A stretch of 64,000 nt of DNA from Paramacrobiotus metropolitanus (taxonomy: Eukaryota; Tardigrada; Eutardigrada; Parachela; Macrobiotidae). Numbering within the stretch: position 1 is the first letter of the stretch; every line of letters starts with the position of its first letter. The DNA lies in NCBI RefSeq assembly GCF_019649055.1, contig NW_026570337.1, positions 124,001 to 188,000 of the forward strand. Direction: 5' to 3'. The notes beneath the pieces were generated by a model. That model did not search any database, was not told the DNA's origin, and saw only the letters and a program-made list of their open reading frames with translations. Made by a program: the position numbers and the translations under genes. Below, in pieces: positions 52,802-64,000 of this stretch.

Positions 52802-53449
52802 TCGGTGCCACGACGCAACAGATGTGGCCTCCTCGTAGCCAATACCAATTCCGTATTTCCAACTCCGACGGAATTTTTAACACGATCTACATTAAATACC
52901 CGCTGAAATTATTCGCCAACGAGGCGAATGCACCTGTTTATTTAGCGAACCTTCTTGATCCAGACTGCATAATGTAACAGCTTTCATGTACTGTATACAT
53001 TACTGTTTGTTAGTTGAAGTAATATTCACTACTAATTTCATGTATTATTATATCGTTGGTGTAATTTTTCCGTATTTTTGTGAGTATTCAGTCATACTGG
53101 TGTTCTTTGAGTTTATTTTCGCCACGGTGGGTGTTCGCGGAACTTTTGTGACTCCCGACTTTCTTTTGGTTGTATTTACTCGATCCAGTTTAACCTGATT
53201 AAAATAATTATCGACGTCCCAAGTCATTTTCAATTAGTCGTGGTTGACCGCTGCACTGTCCAATAAGCGCGAAAGGCTAACGGATCTATACATTAATTTT
53301 ATGTTCAGATTTTATATAACTCCTGTCCGGAATTGATCCGATCGGTCACCGTTAACTTGCATGTGTTGTTCACTAAATATGCAGTAATACGATCGATCGG
53401 ACAGTAGAAAAGACATGGCGCAGTAGAAGTGGGAAAGAATAAAGCATAA

Positions 53450-54240
53450 GTTGTACGTGCGCAGCGGACGGAAAATTATTATTGCCTGGAATGTGCTTTA
53501 CCGGAACCGATGCGTGTCATATTACTTTTATGAGTTCTCGCATTACAGCGGCGAAAGTATGGGAAAAGCATCAAGCCATATTTTGCACACTGCCGAGGGT
53601 CTGATCATGGTAAGAGCTGTTCCAAATGCCTTTCCAGCACAGTAACTCCGCCACTCCTTGTTTGCTGGGCGAAACGTGGATCGTCGGTGCTATTCGTGTC
53701 ATGTTGTACGCAGAATACTGGTCTCATGTCTACATTAGCGACATGATTGGCTCGTCGCGAGCAAGGATCGTGCTTAGTACCGTATTCGTCCAGAGCCGGT
53801 ACGGGTACTGCATAGTGTAAGGTACGGACATTAAACCGCGATATGGCCGGCTTTCCACGAGAAATCCCGAAGGATCACACAAGCTGCACTGGCGCCAGTT
53901 AGAAAGCAAGTGCCGCAGTATCAGCATCTAACAGCATTACCGCTTACGTTCAATACTATAGATGCGTACTGTAGATCCACCTGTCGGCAGAAACAACAAT
54001 TACCTGATTGTCTTCCTGGTGTCTCTAATGAGCTTATTAAGGAAACTAAGGACACAATCAGGTTTTGCTCCTCCGATATTAGGTCTTGGAAAACTGCATC
54101 GATCGTAAACGGCGAACAGACCAGCAGAGTAAGCGCATTACAATACTTGTACAATTTACGGCATACCGACATTTCGGCATAGGACACTTCCGCATACGGT
54201 CGTTTCGGCACTGGAACATTTCGGCATATAATCTAAATTC
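53450..54240. repeat. Duplicated non-coding block (pair with 60570-61730)
   Basis: Long stretches align with 60575 onward: GCAGCGGACGGAAAATT, GTGCTTTACCGGAAC, TACACCGAATACTGGTCTCATG, ACCTGTCGGCAGAAACAAC and a run of TTTCGGCA words at the end. The right copy holds an extra ~350-bp Ig-coding stretch. Confidence 0.8.
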
Positions 54241-55306
54241 AAAAAGCTAAGAAAAATGTTAGAAAAACCTAAGAAAACATAAGAAAACCCAAGACTTGCG
54301 CCGTTTTTGCGCCTTCTAGCCAAAAGCAATACTTACCCTCTGCGTAACGCCGAAAACGACAATTCTAGAAAAATAAATTAGTGTGAGCCGCGATTGCGCA
54401 GTTCCAGTACGTTAATTATTACTGCTTTATCGAAACCTGGCTTGCGTCACACAACAGGTTAGCTAACCGTAGTATGGTTCGAAAGAGGTTTTACTTATTG
54501 TAGTTATTTTCGTAGCCTAAAGAATCAGTGAACAGACTTTACATAAATGTAAGTACAGCCATGTTTTTATTACTAGTAATATTATTTTCAGCAAGGGATC
54601 ATTTTTTAATTACTAATATATATAATCATACACTGAGTGGATCGATCGTACGAATTTCAGTTTATCAGCAGGTGTTGCACGGCAACGAGGTGCTTAAACA
54701 GTGTAAGGTACTAGTGGTACAAGAAATTGCTTACTTCAGTATGTACAGTACTTGGCTTTGACGATAGGTTACTACTTAATAATTATTAATGTTATTATTA
54801 ATTTTTTATTGTGCATTTTATGCTCAGGTGCGCATTTTTTATAACTACGTAATGCTCTTGAATTGCTCTGCCAGTGAAGAATCGCCCAACAATCTCATCA
54901 TACCAAAATCATCATACCAACAATCCCATCATACCTAAAAGGCTAAAACAGTCTGTTTTTTTACGATGATTTTATAACTTGATATCGTGACCTTTCCTAA
55001 ATGTGAAATGCGGCATCGATGGATAATTATTGCTGTCGACTGCAGTACGCTGCAGTAGCGTCACTTTGGACTTATTTTGTGCTTTCCATGGCCAGCACCT
55101 CAGTGTCCGCTTGTCCGACGGCTGTACCAAAGGCCTGCCGTAGTAGCACTTGTTACTACAGCATCGCCACCTGTACGTGCATTTACGGCCTTGCTGCATG
55201 GACCTCTTAAAGTTTGCACTGTGCCTCATGATTATGTATGCTGCATAAGCATGTTATCATTAATGCTAAAAGCCTAAAACGTAGATAAACCATGTCTGTC
55301 TTACAG

Positions 55307-56225
55307 TGGACAGAATCGTTCAGGAAGCCACCTACAACCCAGCCAGCGAGAAGATCCATCTAGTGTTTGAGCGAGGAATACCGAGTGCCATGCGCAGCCT
55401 CGTCCAAGTGGTCCGTGTCGACTCCGGTGACAGTGCCTCCTTCCCATGCGCCGTGCTGAATGTCACCTACAGCACTCCGCTGCAACTTCCGGACGTCTTC
55501 TGGATGCACAACCAACGCCCGCTGGCGTTGCTGAGCAGGGAGCACCTCATTCACGAGGGCATCCTCGACCTCCAGCATTCCGTACAATCCCGTCCGTCGT
55601 CGACATCCGTCTACGCTGACACCACTGTAACGTTAACCATGAAAAATGTCTCGTGGAATGTCCGCGGTAACGTGACCTGTTCCCAACCCTGTCTCGCGCC
55701 TTTTGCCACGCTGCCCGCTGTGCTGAAACCCGGCGACGTACCTTTCTGCTCCAACGAGTACCAGTACTTCCACCTGCTGGTCTTTCCTTCCGCCAGCGAG
55801 CTCTTCCGATGCCGCTGGTTAATGTGAGCGTGCGCCGCGGAGCGGATGCCCATATGAACTGCGTCACCAACCGCCTGCAGGCTACTGAGAAGACCCCGGC
55901 CTTTATTTGGCGCTTCAACGGCCACGTCATCGCCGCTCCGGCCGACCACCCGCTGCAGGCTCTGGCCAGAGCCGTGGTGGATCGTCGCGGCGGTTCCGTA
56001 GCAGCGGAGCGCTTCCCGTTGCGGGGTATTTCAACAGCCAATCAGTTGACGTTCGGCGTTTCCGTCAGCAGCACGGCGACCACGGTCACCAGCGCGCTCT
56101 CCATCAGCAGCGTGGATTTGCACACGTCGGCGCGTGTCGAATGCTGGGTGCGGCTCGAGGAGAGCCAGGAGGTGTGGCGCCGGCAGATCGCCTACCTGGA
56201 TGTTATCACCACTCCGGCCGTTTGA
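55307..56225 (+). CDS. Ig-like domain exons (two domains, frame change between them)
   Basis: The segment opens after a TTACAG acceptor. Domain 1 has the V-set pattern: SFPCAV, VFWMHNQ about 25 residues later, and TVTLTMKNVSWNVRGNVTCS, with further Cys. Domain 2 (55809-56225) has AHMNCV, FIWRFNG and VTSALSISSVDLHTSARVEC. The two lie in different frames; domain 1 ends at a TGA at 55825-55827. Either a splice event (candidate donors GTTAAT/GTGAGC at about 55819-55830) or an indel separates them. NVT and NVS sites suggest an extracellular protein. No signal peptide or TM exon is linked with confidence. Confidence 0.55.
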
Positions 56226-57378
56226 TCTCTCTTTTCTGGATGACAGTTAAAAGCTGTCAATTTGAAGAGCGGCTTACTGCGGTGTTGCGTGGCAAGTACG
56301 AGTATTGTATGCACTTGCATAGATAACTGTATTCTATTTACGTCTTAGATGGTATGCAATCAACATTTTTGTCGGCAAACTTAACGAACTGAACGTTTAA
56401 CGAATGCCGCCAACGGGTGCAGCCGCCATTATGGCAACTTTTCTTGCCGGTGTCTGGCCAGTGCTGAACAAGCTGCCTAGCGTGCGCTGCAAGATTAGGC
56501 CACCGGAAAAACTGATGGTGAGAAGGCAGAGTCACGTGGCCTGGCTGATGGTCCCCGTCAGCGTCAGCATGTTCCACGCGCGCGTACGGTAACGCTGCTG
56601 CATGTGCTGTTTCCAGTCTCTGTTGAGGTCTTTGCAGCGAAACCGATGACCTTTTGAAGCTGATATGTCCTTTATGTAATCTGCTGGAGACCTGTTGGTA
56701 GTTTCTGTGTTTTTACGCATGCATGCTGCTGCAGCAATTCCGCCGGTACCACGCTACCGCTTGTCGAGGCGCACTGGCAGTCTGGCGCAGCCTTGGTGTA
56801 ACCGCTAAGATATTGTTGTTAGAGCATCCAGCCGTAAAATAAAAAATAATATTGTACAACTATGAGATCGGAAGTAAGCCTCAAAACTGGAGAGCAAAAT
56901 CATCGCCAAAGCCTTTTTCAAAATTCATTTCATATAAAAAAATTGTTATTTGTAGAAAAGCACAGAAATAAAAAGAAATAATGTTAAAACTTATTTAGGC
57001 ACTCGAAAATTGCTAGCCACGAACTGGTACTGGATGTGATCGACTAAAGCACAAGAATAACACAAAACTCCTCACCGTATTTGCATCCTCAACATATTTG
57101 GAAATCCTCGCCGTATTTTGCATACACAATTAGCGAAAGACGAGTAATGGGTGGAGATACACGGTGTCGTGTTTTGAGGTAGAAGATGTGCACCTTATAT
57201 GTACTCCAAACTTGTCGACCCGAGAGCAGCGAAGTCTCCCTAACTAATCAAGTGAAAATGCGATACTGGATGTCGGCGTGTTGCGCCCTGTTACCAAAGC
57301 CAGTTGAAAAATCGTGATAGAAGTGTATGGGAAGCTAATTTGCTAGCCTTTTTTAAGTGATTCTAAAAAATTTTACTA

Positions 57379-57825
57379 TGTCAGAGGCGTACGACTGCGC
57401 CTGGTGCGTACGGTCCACACAGGACGTACTCGCACCATTGCTTGCCGTTATCACCTCTCTCGCTGTACGTACGTGTGCTGCTGCACTGCACTTATCCGCT
57501 GAAGCGGATATACGCAGCGCATACACTGAGCCACACTTGCTCTCTCGTTCCTCTCTCGCAGTATGACTCAGCGTTCATACGCTCGCGTTGGATAGAGTCC
57601 AGTCTGCGCATCATCACACAGCTGATGGCACACAGCACGTGCTTGCCGCCAGTTGCTTCTTTACACGCCTTGAAGACGCTCAAGAACCTTCCTAGCATAC
57701 ACTTGCTATTAGATAATTAGCCATCAGGGCTTTTGTTCTTGCTTTCCTGCTATCACGCAGTATTGTTCCCCCTTTATCTGTACAATAAAGCATCACTCGT
57801 GATCTCCTCGTGCTTGTCTGTTACA
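57379..57825 (+). mobile_element. Solo LTR
   Basis: It starts TGTCAGAGG and ends TGTTACA (TG...CA). Flanks are ACTA on both sides (57375-57378 and 57826-57829), and the next base out differs, as for a 5-bp duplication with one change. AATAAA lies at 57784 near the end, as expected for an LTR poly(A) signal. 447 bp. It is unrelated by eye to the giant element's leader. Family unknown. Confidence 0.65.
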
Positions 57826-57829
57826 ACTA

Positions 57830-58611
57830 ATAATTTATCTAATTATCTGAATAATTGACAGCTTTTAGAAAGACAAAAAAGCTGCGCTCAAGTCTGCCAG
57901 TACACACACCAAGGTGGATTTTTTGTGTTGTAATGTAAAGTTCTGTCGAGCCCAGTCATTACACTACAGCATGGTACTCGTTAGTACAATAATTTTTAGC
58001 ATCCAAAAAAAGATGCACTGTGATCTTGTGTAAACTAAAGCAAGCCAAGGCGAAACATGAATGAAGTATGTTGACCCCACTTTGGTATATGTCAGCCGGC
58101 GCAGTGTTACATCATGGTAACCGTGCATCTCCTACCCGTAATACGAAAAAATTCCACGGTAGCTGTGCGTACTAGTGGAAGACTGTCAGTGGGTGTGTTC
58201 GTGGCAATTGTTTACCGGCAACTTGCAGCTTGTCAGTATCGGCCGGCGGAAACCCGCAGCTGTATCCGGCGCTCATTTTGTCACACAATGTAACTTCCGG
58301 AATAACTTCCAACTTCATCGTCCCATGTGAGCCAGTAATGCTAGTACAGCGTGGTCGTTCATTAATTTTGTCACTAGGTGTGGGCGGTGTCTGGTTAGTG
58401 TTTACGTGCAACAGGATAGCTTGGCCGGGAACATGCTATTCAAGTCTCGAGTTCCATGTCAACTCTGAGCAAGAAACTGCAAGGCACAGCACCGGCAAAC
58501 CTTCGTCTTACCGGGTACTTGTTGGCATTCATTGCGGAGAGCAGATGTAAGAAGATTCACTGCATTTGCCAAAGCTTGTGCGTACAGTAGATATACCCGT
58601 TAGCTAGCGAA
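57830..58611. other. No gene seen upstream of the two-TM gene
   Basis: It may contain the promoter of the gene starting at 58612. No strong TATA or other signal recognised. Confidence 0.3.
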
Positions 58612-59741
58612 ATGCTGCTGCCCATTGCGAACATCGTAGCGGCATTCTCCGCCGTCGCCCTGCAGAATAACGCCACCACCGACTCCGCAGTTGGGAATTT
58701 TGCTATCGGCGCTGACACACGCTCTCCTGTGGTGAATAATGTTTCCTTACCCATTGCACCTTCGAGCGCCCTGGACGCTGTCGAGGTACCGGCAACGCCG
58801 GTCTCTAATAATTCTTCGGCGAATTCAACCCCGAAACTGACTGGGACCCTGGAATGCGGAAACGCGACAAGCGGTAATACGCGGAAGGTATGCCTCAGCC
58901 CTTTCCAGCTCTGGCTGCGGATCGTTGTGGGCTCGATCATCTTGCTACTGTTTTATCAGTGCGCCGGCTACATAAAAATTGAGAGCGATCCACAAGACCA
59001 ACAACACCTGAGTGAGTGCTCCTATGGCATTAGCTATGTTAAGAAGAAGTAATACTGTTTGGGATGCGACGTGCTGGGACACTGTGGCCATGTCCCATGT
59101 TAGTGCCAGTTCAAGAAAAGCCGGAAGCGTAGCCCAGTTGGCTGAAAACTATAAGCGCAACAAATATGCTTTCGTCGAAGAACTGGGATATTTTTTTCTA
59201 CCCTCTGGCGGTGGAAACGTTCGGTACGTTTGGAGTATCTTTTGCTGAGCTCATCCGTTTCGCCGGCCGTAAGATTCGCGAAATTACCGGAGAACCACGA
59301 TCTACGGCCTTTTTTAAGGCAGCGCTTAAGCCTTGCAGTAGTCAGAGGAAATGCAGCTGCGGTTTTGGGTACACTGACTGCACGCCCCAAGATCACTAAT
59401 GGGACTAACGATTTTGGATGTTTTTTCAATGTTTAAATTCTGATCATTTTAAGTAGTGTAAACCTGTGCTAGCCCATCTGATCTGTAAGCTGACTGGTGT
59501 CGAATAAAAGTTAACAGTAATACTGTTTGTGATGGATGTACATCAATGTAACATTTTCGTGTCATTTTCATGTAATTAGATGTTCTTGGCGACAGGTGAC
59601 TGCCAGGACCCCGAAGCCCAGCAGCCGGATCAAGGAAAACGCACGACATGGGCAGAGGAAAATCGTATTAAAGGGTTTTTCCTTCGAGTGGCGCTGATCC
59701 TATCGGTGGCTTATTTACTGGAGCGCGCGATGGACGAATAA
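58612..59741 (+). CDS. Two-TM glycoprotein-like membrane protein, copy B
   Basis: Exon 1 is 58612-59011 (ATG) and exon 2 is 59596-59741 (TAA). Phase is kept, giving 181 residues. A signal peptide (MLLPIANIVAAFSAVA) is followed by a Ser/Thr/Asn-rich ectodomain with several N-x-S/T sites (NATT, NVSL, NSSA, NSTP, NATS) and two Cys. Next come a TM helix (LRIVVGSIILLLFYQCAGYI), a short loop and a second helix (RVALILSVAYLL). Copy A continues past the stop position into a third tiny exon; a matching exon exists here at 59882-59892 but lies after the stop. No family recognised. The intron carries a LINE-type insertion. Confidence 0.6.
59062..59515 (+). mobile_element. 5'-truncated LINE-type insertion in intron 1 of copy B
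   Basis: Flanking sequence AGTAATACTGTTTG occurs at about 59049 and again at about 59514. Copy A's corresponding intron is only ~120 bases and lacks the insert. The insert encodes, in shifting frames, VAMSHVSASSRKAGSVAQLA, FAELIRFAGRKIREITGEPR and LAVVRGNAAAVLGTL. A duplication of 12 or more bases and 5' truncation are typical of LINE insertion. Confidence 0.7.
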
Positions 59742-60574
59742 TCAGAGACGACTGTGGTAAGTGAAACTCCGGCATTAATTCGAATGGATATACCCGGGAT
59801 TTGGTCCTTACAGAGCCGGCAATCTGCTAATTCTTTGAAGATTAAACCAGCGTACTCATGTTTCACGATTTATATTTTCAGTAACCCGGTGATCGGCGCC
59901 GCGACGACGCTACAGATATGGCCTACTCGTAGCAAATTCCACATCCGCATTTCCAACTCCGCCTGAAGTTTTAACCCGATCTAAATTCTAAAGTACATAT
60001 CCGCGGAAATGTGCCGACAAGGAAGCGAATGCACCTGTTAATTCAGCGAATCTGCTTGATCCAGACTGCATAATGTAACAGTTTTGATGTACTGTATAAA
60101 ATTATAAATTACCATTTGTTAGTTGATGTAATATTCATTACTAATTTCAATTTTCATGTATGATTTCGTCCGTTAGTACAAAGGTCTGGTGTAATTTTTA
60201 CGTATTTCAGTAAGTCATACTGCTCTTCTTTGAGTTGTTTTTCGCCAACACGATTTGTTTTTTTTCGAAACACACACCATCTATGGTGTGTGTTCGCAGA
60301 CCTTTTGTGATTTGCGCCTTTCTCTTAGTTTTATTTACTCGATCCATTGTTATAACTAGCCGCTGCGCTGTCCAATAAGCACGAAAAGCAAACGGATCTG
60401 TACATTAATTTTGTGTTCTGATTTTATAATCTCCTGTCTGGAATTAAAACCGATCGGTCAGCGTTAACTTACGTCTTATTCAGTACATATTCAGTAATGC
60501 GATGGATCGCTTCAGTGAGACGATCGATCACGCAGTAGAGAAGTCACTGCGAAGAAGCAGACTTAAGCTGTACG

Positions 60575-61730
60575 TGTGCAGCGGAACAGAAAATTGTTGC
60601 CGGGAATGTGCTTTACCGGACCCGATGCGTGTCATGTTACTGTACTGAGTTCCCGCATTACAGCGGCGAAAGCAGGGGAAAAGCATTAAGCCATATTTTA
60701 CTCACAGCGTGACTGAGGAGAGGCTGATCATGGTAAGAGGTGATTCATTCCAACACAGTAACTCCGCCACTCTTTGCTGGCTTGGCGATCCGTGGATCAT
60801 CGGTGTTAGTCGTACCATGTTGTACACCGAATACTGGTCTCATGCCTACATTAGCGGCTTGGTTGGCTCCTCGCAACCGGGGTCGTGTTTAGTACCGTAT
60901 TCGTCCAGAACCGGTACGAGTACTGCATAGTGTAAGGTACTTAAACCGCGATATGGCAGGCTTTCCACGAATACTTAACCCGAAGGATCACACAAGCTGC
61001 AATAGCGCCAGTTAGAAAGCAAGTGCCGCAGTATCAGCACATAACAGCATTACCGCTTACGAGCAGTACTGTCGGTGCGTAAATTCATGCTCTGACTTCA
61101 ATGCCTGACTTCTTCCCTGTACTCCCGTCTGTCACCGGCATTTACTGACGTCCGTGTAATGTTCACTCTGAAAAACGTCTGCTGGGAGGCCCATGCCGAC
61201 CTGTCCTGTGGTCAGTCCTGTCTTGTGCCTACGGCAACGTTTCCCGTGCGGCGAAAGTTCGGTGACGCGTTCTGCTGCGCCAGCCAACACAAACGCTTCC
61301 GCTTGCTGGGATTCCCCGCTGCCAACGAACTCTTCGCGTATCTTACTGTTGTTCATAATAAGTTAACAACAGCTCCGTTGATGTAGCCAGAAAATCTCAG
61401 ACAGCCACAGACAGGGTGTCAGATACTCCACCTGTCGGCAGAAACAACAATTCCCTGATTGTCTTCCTGGTGTCTCTAATGAGCTTATTAAGGAAACCAA
61501 GAACACAATCAGGTTTTGCTCCTCGTAAATTACGTACTCTGTATGTAGAAGTACTGTTTTGATATTGGGCTTTGGAGAACTGCATCGATCGTAAACGGCG
61601 AACAGACCAGCAGAGTAAGCGCATTGCAGTACTTGTACAATTTACAGCATACATACAGTTCGGCTTAATGACACTTCGGCATGCGGTCGTTTCGGCACTT
61701 TAACATTTCGGCACTCAGCTATTACGGCAT
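60575..61730. repeat. Duplicated non-coding block, right copy
   Basis: Aligned with 53450-54240 (see that entry). It differs by the Ig-coding stretch at 61130-61385. Confidence 0.8.
61159..61386 (+). pseudogene. Partial Ig-like domain, paralogue of 55.3 kb
   Basis: Encodes MFTLKNVCWEAHADLSCGQS and CLVP...FRLLGFPAANELF, matching TMKNVSWNVRGNVTCSQPCL ... LLVFPSASELF of the 55.3-kb domain. Only the C-terminal half of domain 1 is present. No splice acceptor is clear. Confidence 0.5.
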
Positions 61731-62039
61731 GAAATCTAAATTCGAAAACCTAAGCAAAAATTAGAAAAACACAAGAAAGCATAAGAAAACACAAGACTTG
61801 CGCCGCTTTGACGGCAACTAGCCAAAAGCACTACTGTGTACTTACTTACCCTTTGCGTAACGCTTAAAACGGCAATGCTACAAACATGAATTAGTCAGCC
61901 GCGATTGCGCATGTCTAATACGTCATGCATGGCTTCAGTTCGCAACCACTGTGACGTGGAACGGCAACAGGATATTCGACCTTGTTTTTCGTATAAAAGA
62001 GAGCAAAGACGAACACGTGTCTAAGGGAAAGAACCCGGT

Positions 62040-62420
62040 ACATGGTGTCAAATTAGTGTACGACTGTACGTGCACGAGAACACTCACTTTTGGGTACTCC
62101 CAAACTATTTTTTGCTGTTTTTATGGCATTCTGTTGCCAGATATTTGTGTACTTACATAAAGGCGTGAAAACCGTTTGTGCGCACAACATCGGGTTTGCG
62201 AGTTGTGGCTTATGCCTGAAAAAAAATCTCCGAAGTTTAATGTATTCTAGTGTACCAAAAGTCACATTATGCACCGATCTTCGGTTTCACATCGAACCAG
62301 AGAGCATCGTTTTTTTAGAACTTTATTATGTATTCTAAAATTTTGTGAAATTAAAATAAAAGTTTTCGTACATGTACTTATAGGAATTTGGTACCATGTA
62401 CATACCGGTACATGTCCCAT
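62040..62420. repeat. Copy of the foldback family
   Basis: Outer arms CGGTACATGGTGTCAAATTA and, inverted, AATTTGGTACCATGTACAT; inner part AAGGCGTGAAAACCGTTTG as at 29520. It shows what the 28-30 kb copy looks like without the hAT insert. Confidence 0.7.
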
Positions 62421-63744
62421 AAGATTAGATTGGATTTATTTTTTGGGACATCGGTACAGCATCTCCTCTGAGCATTTGACGTCCAAGCATTGTAAAGATT
62501 GCAGCAACAGAAAAAACCGAAACAAAAACAAAGATGTTTATGTGATTGTATGCAGAACAGTAATACAAAAAAATATCCAAAGGGAGAGTTGCTAGATGGG
62601 CACGCATACTCTGGTCGGCCGTTCGTTAAAAAGACGAGACAGGTGATTGTATTACAATCCAGGAATCCCGAGGGGCTCGAGCTGCCTGAGCTAGGACACC
62701 GGCCGGATGGTTTCCGCCCAACCTGCGCAAATGCTAGGCGTTCAGGGCAGAACTGGGTCCAGTTAAAGGAAACAAACAAGTTATTACGGCTCCTGATCTT
62801 GCAATTCTCATTGTACAAGGAATGAAGGTAATTATCATCATTAAGGGATTTCAGTTAGGGAAGTATCTCTATGCAGGTTCGTTAGTTTTCAGCGAAACGA
62901 AATCGCTGGCCGCGAGGAACGCCATTAAAGTGTTGAGTTAACGGTGTTTTCAAATTCTCGCCATGTTGCGTCCTTCCTAACGCCACAGCGTTACTCACCG
63001 GCCATTTATTGTGAGAATAAATCAGAAAATGGCATTGTTTGAATTTAATTTTGGCTGATCAGCGCTTATTTAGTAAGTAAAAAAGTCTGTTTTCGTCTAC
63101 GTGGCTGCAATCTCCCAGTTATGCTGGTTCAGCCAGCTGCACCAGTAGCTTTACAGCGCTGTACTGTAAACGTATTGGTGCAGTTTGCTAATGCTAGCAT
63201 TAGCGAATAATTCGAAATTCGAAGGCTGCCTTGCCGTGCAAAATCCAGAGGATATTAATTTACACTTCAACGTCACCGGTGATTAACAGTGTGGACGATC
63301 TAGAGTTATTGTGGAATGTAAATCACCAACGCCATACATTTTAATGCCTTTTGCGGTAGTACGTCAGTCTGTATCCCTTGTTTGCCTAGTATGTACGTAT
63401 GGAACGAAATCGTCCTGAACTTTCGCAGTATCGAAAAATAAAATCAACAAGCCTTGTGGGTTTTCGACATCGCGGAAGTTCTGCTGTGAAAAAGAAGATC
63501 TCAGTCCAGTGCCAAAAGGGTTTCGCTATAAATATATTTTCGGATTTTACATAATAGTCATGTTCCTGCTAAAAGTCTTGCCATTTATCGTCCTCTGCAT
63601 TCTGTCGCAATAACATTTAGACTGTCCGGCCCTTATTACACTGCTTTCACAGCAGGTACTTACGCAGGTGCACACTACGTAATACGTATTATCAGATTTA
63701 ACTTTGGAAGTCTTCACGGTGTCTATGTAACTTTATGATGATCT
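62421..63744. other. No gene seen
   Basis: Open frames at 62378-62825 on both strands lack domains or coding character. Confidence 0.35.
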
Positions 63745-63850
63745 TCCCTAAATCTAACGCGAAATGCGGCATCGATGGATAATTACTGCTGCCGATTGCA
63801 CTAACGCTGCAGCAGTGTCGGAGACCGCTCACTCGAGGCGGTAGACACCT
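63745..63850. repeat. Start of a further copy of the Ig-unit flank at the right edge
   Basis: TCTTCCCTAAATCTAACGCG then AAATGCGGCATCGATGGATAATTACTGCTG matches 54990-55060, which lies about 250 bases upstream of the Ig exons. Another Ig-type exon may therefore lie just past the window. Confidence 0.6.
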
Positions 63851-64000
63851 CTCGTGGCTTGCTCTGTCGCCCGCCCGCACATGGCAACGCCATTCGTGCC
63901 GCTATATTACGCTGCTCGCTCAGCGTATACTTTGTCTACGCTGACCAATCAGCGCATTTCTGCACTCTTGGGGTGGAATTTGGGGCGATTTCGCTTACGA

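Noticed and set aside
60275-60300. ACACACCATCTATGGTGTGTG palindrome as a regulatory site
   Set aside because: Single short palindrome not shared with the paralogous block at 53.1 kb; insufficient support.
62378-62825. Open frames on both strands near 62.5 kb
   Set aside because: Cys/Phe/Ser-rich on one strand and Lys/Asn-rich on the other, without motifs; likely chance.

Overview
This is eukaryotic, almost certainly invertebrate animal, DNA. There are short GT-AG introns, a voltage-gated potassium channel gene with six exons, immunoglobulin-like exons, a PIF/Harbinger DNA transposon, several MITEs, a solo LTR and a very large Ty3/Gypsy-type retroelement. Gene density outside the retroelement is low and repeats dominate. 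I cannot name the species; a small-genome invertebrate with compact introns fits.

1-~22 kb: one giant Ty3/Gypsy-like element on the minus strand, with its 5' end at right and its 3' end beyond the left edge. In transcription order it has a promoter/leader (~21.1-20.4 kb), a long coiled-coil Gag N-terminus, capsid, zinc-knuckle nucleocapsid, an N/Q-rich ORF, a protease-like ORF, an ORF of unknown role, RT-RNase H and integrase. After integrase come at least five further ORFs that are not standard for Ty3/Gypsy (1.0-7.25 kb), the last running off the window. This copy is decayed: it has frameshifts, in-frame stops, altered protease and RNase H catalytic residues, and a MITE inside the Gag region. 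Its most striking property is a DNA word, AAAGGTCAC (core AAGGTCA, a nuclear-receptor-type half site). By eye it occurs about 80 times in 21 kb, in all three reading frames and between ORFs, and a dense array in the 5' leader carries it in the opposite orientation. The remaining 43 kb has only about nine.

22-31 kb: a transposon graveyard. It holds a 312-bp MITE with an 8-bp target duplication, an orphan copy of the potassium-channel 5' flank, a PIF/Harbinger element with a convergent transposase and Myb/SANT-like gene, and a foldback repeat family with a hAT-like element nested in it.

31-47 kb: a tandem array of Kv channel genes. Copy 1 (31.7-34.4 kb) reads intact over six exons. Copy 2 (37.5-38.8 kb) has a frameshift and lacks the S6 exon. 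Copy 3 (44.1-46.6 kb) has frameshifts, a lost splice acceptor and an altered filter. Between copies 2 and 3 lie three GC-rich exon-like islands and a minisatellite.

47-64 kb: small candidate genes (a secreted protein, and a two-TM membrane protein in two copies), Ig-like exons in two copies, a tRNA-like relic, a minisatellite, a 382-bp inverted-repeat element, a solo LTR and LINE-type fragments, one with a target-site duplication inside an intron. A further copy of this duplicated unit appears to begin at the right edge.
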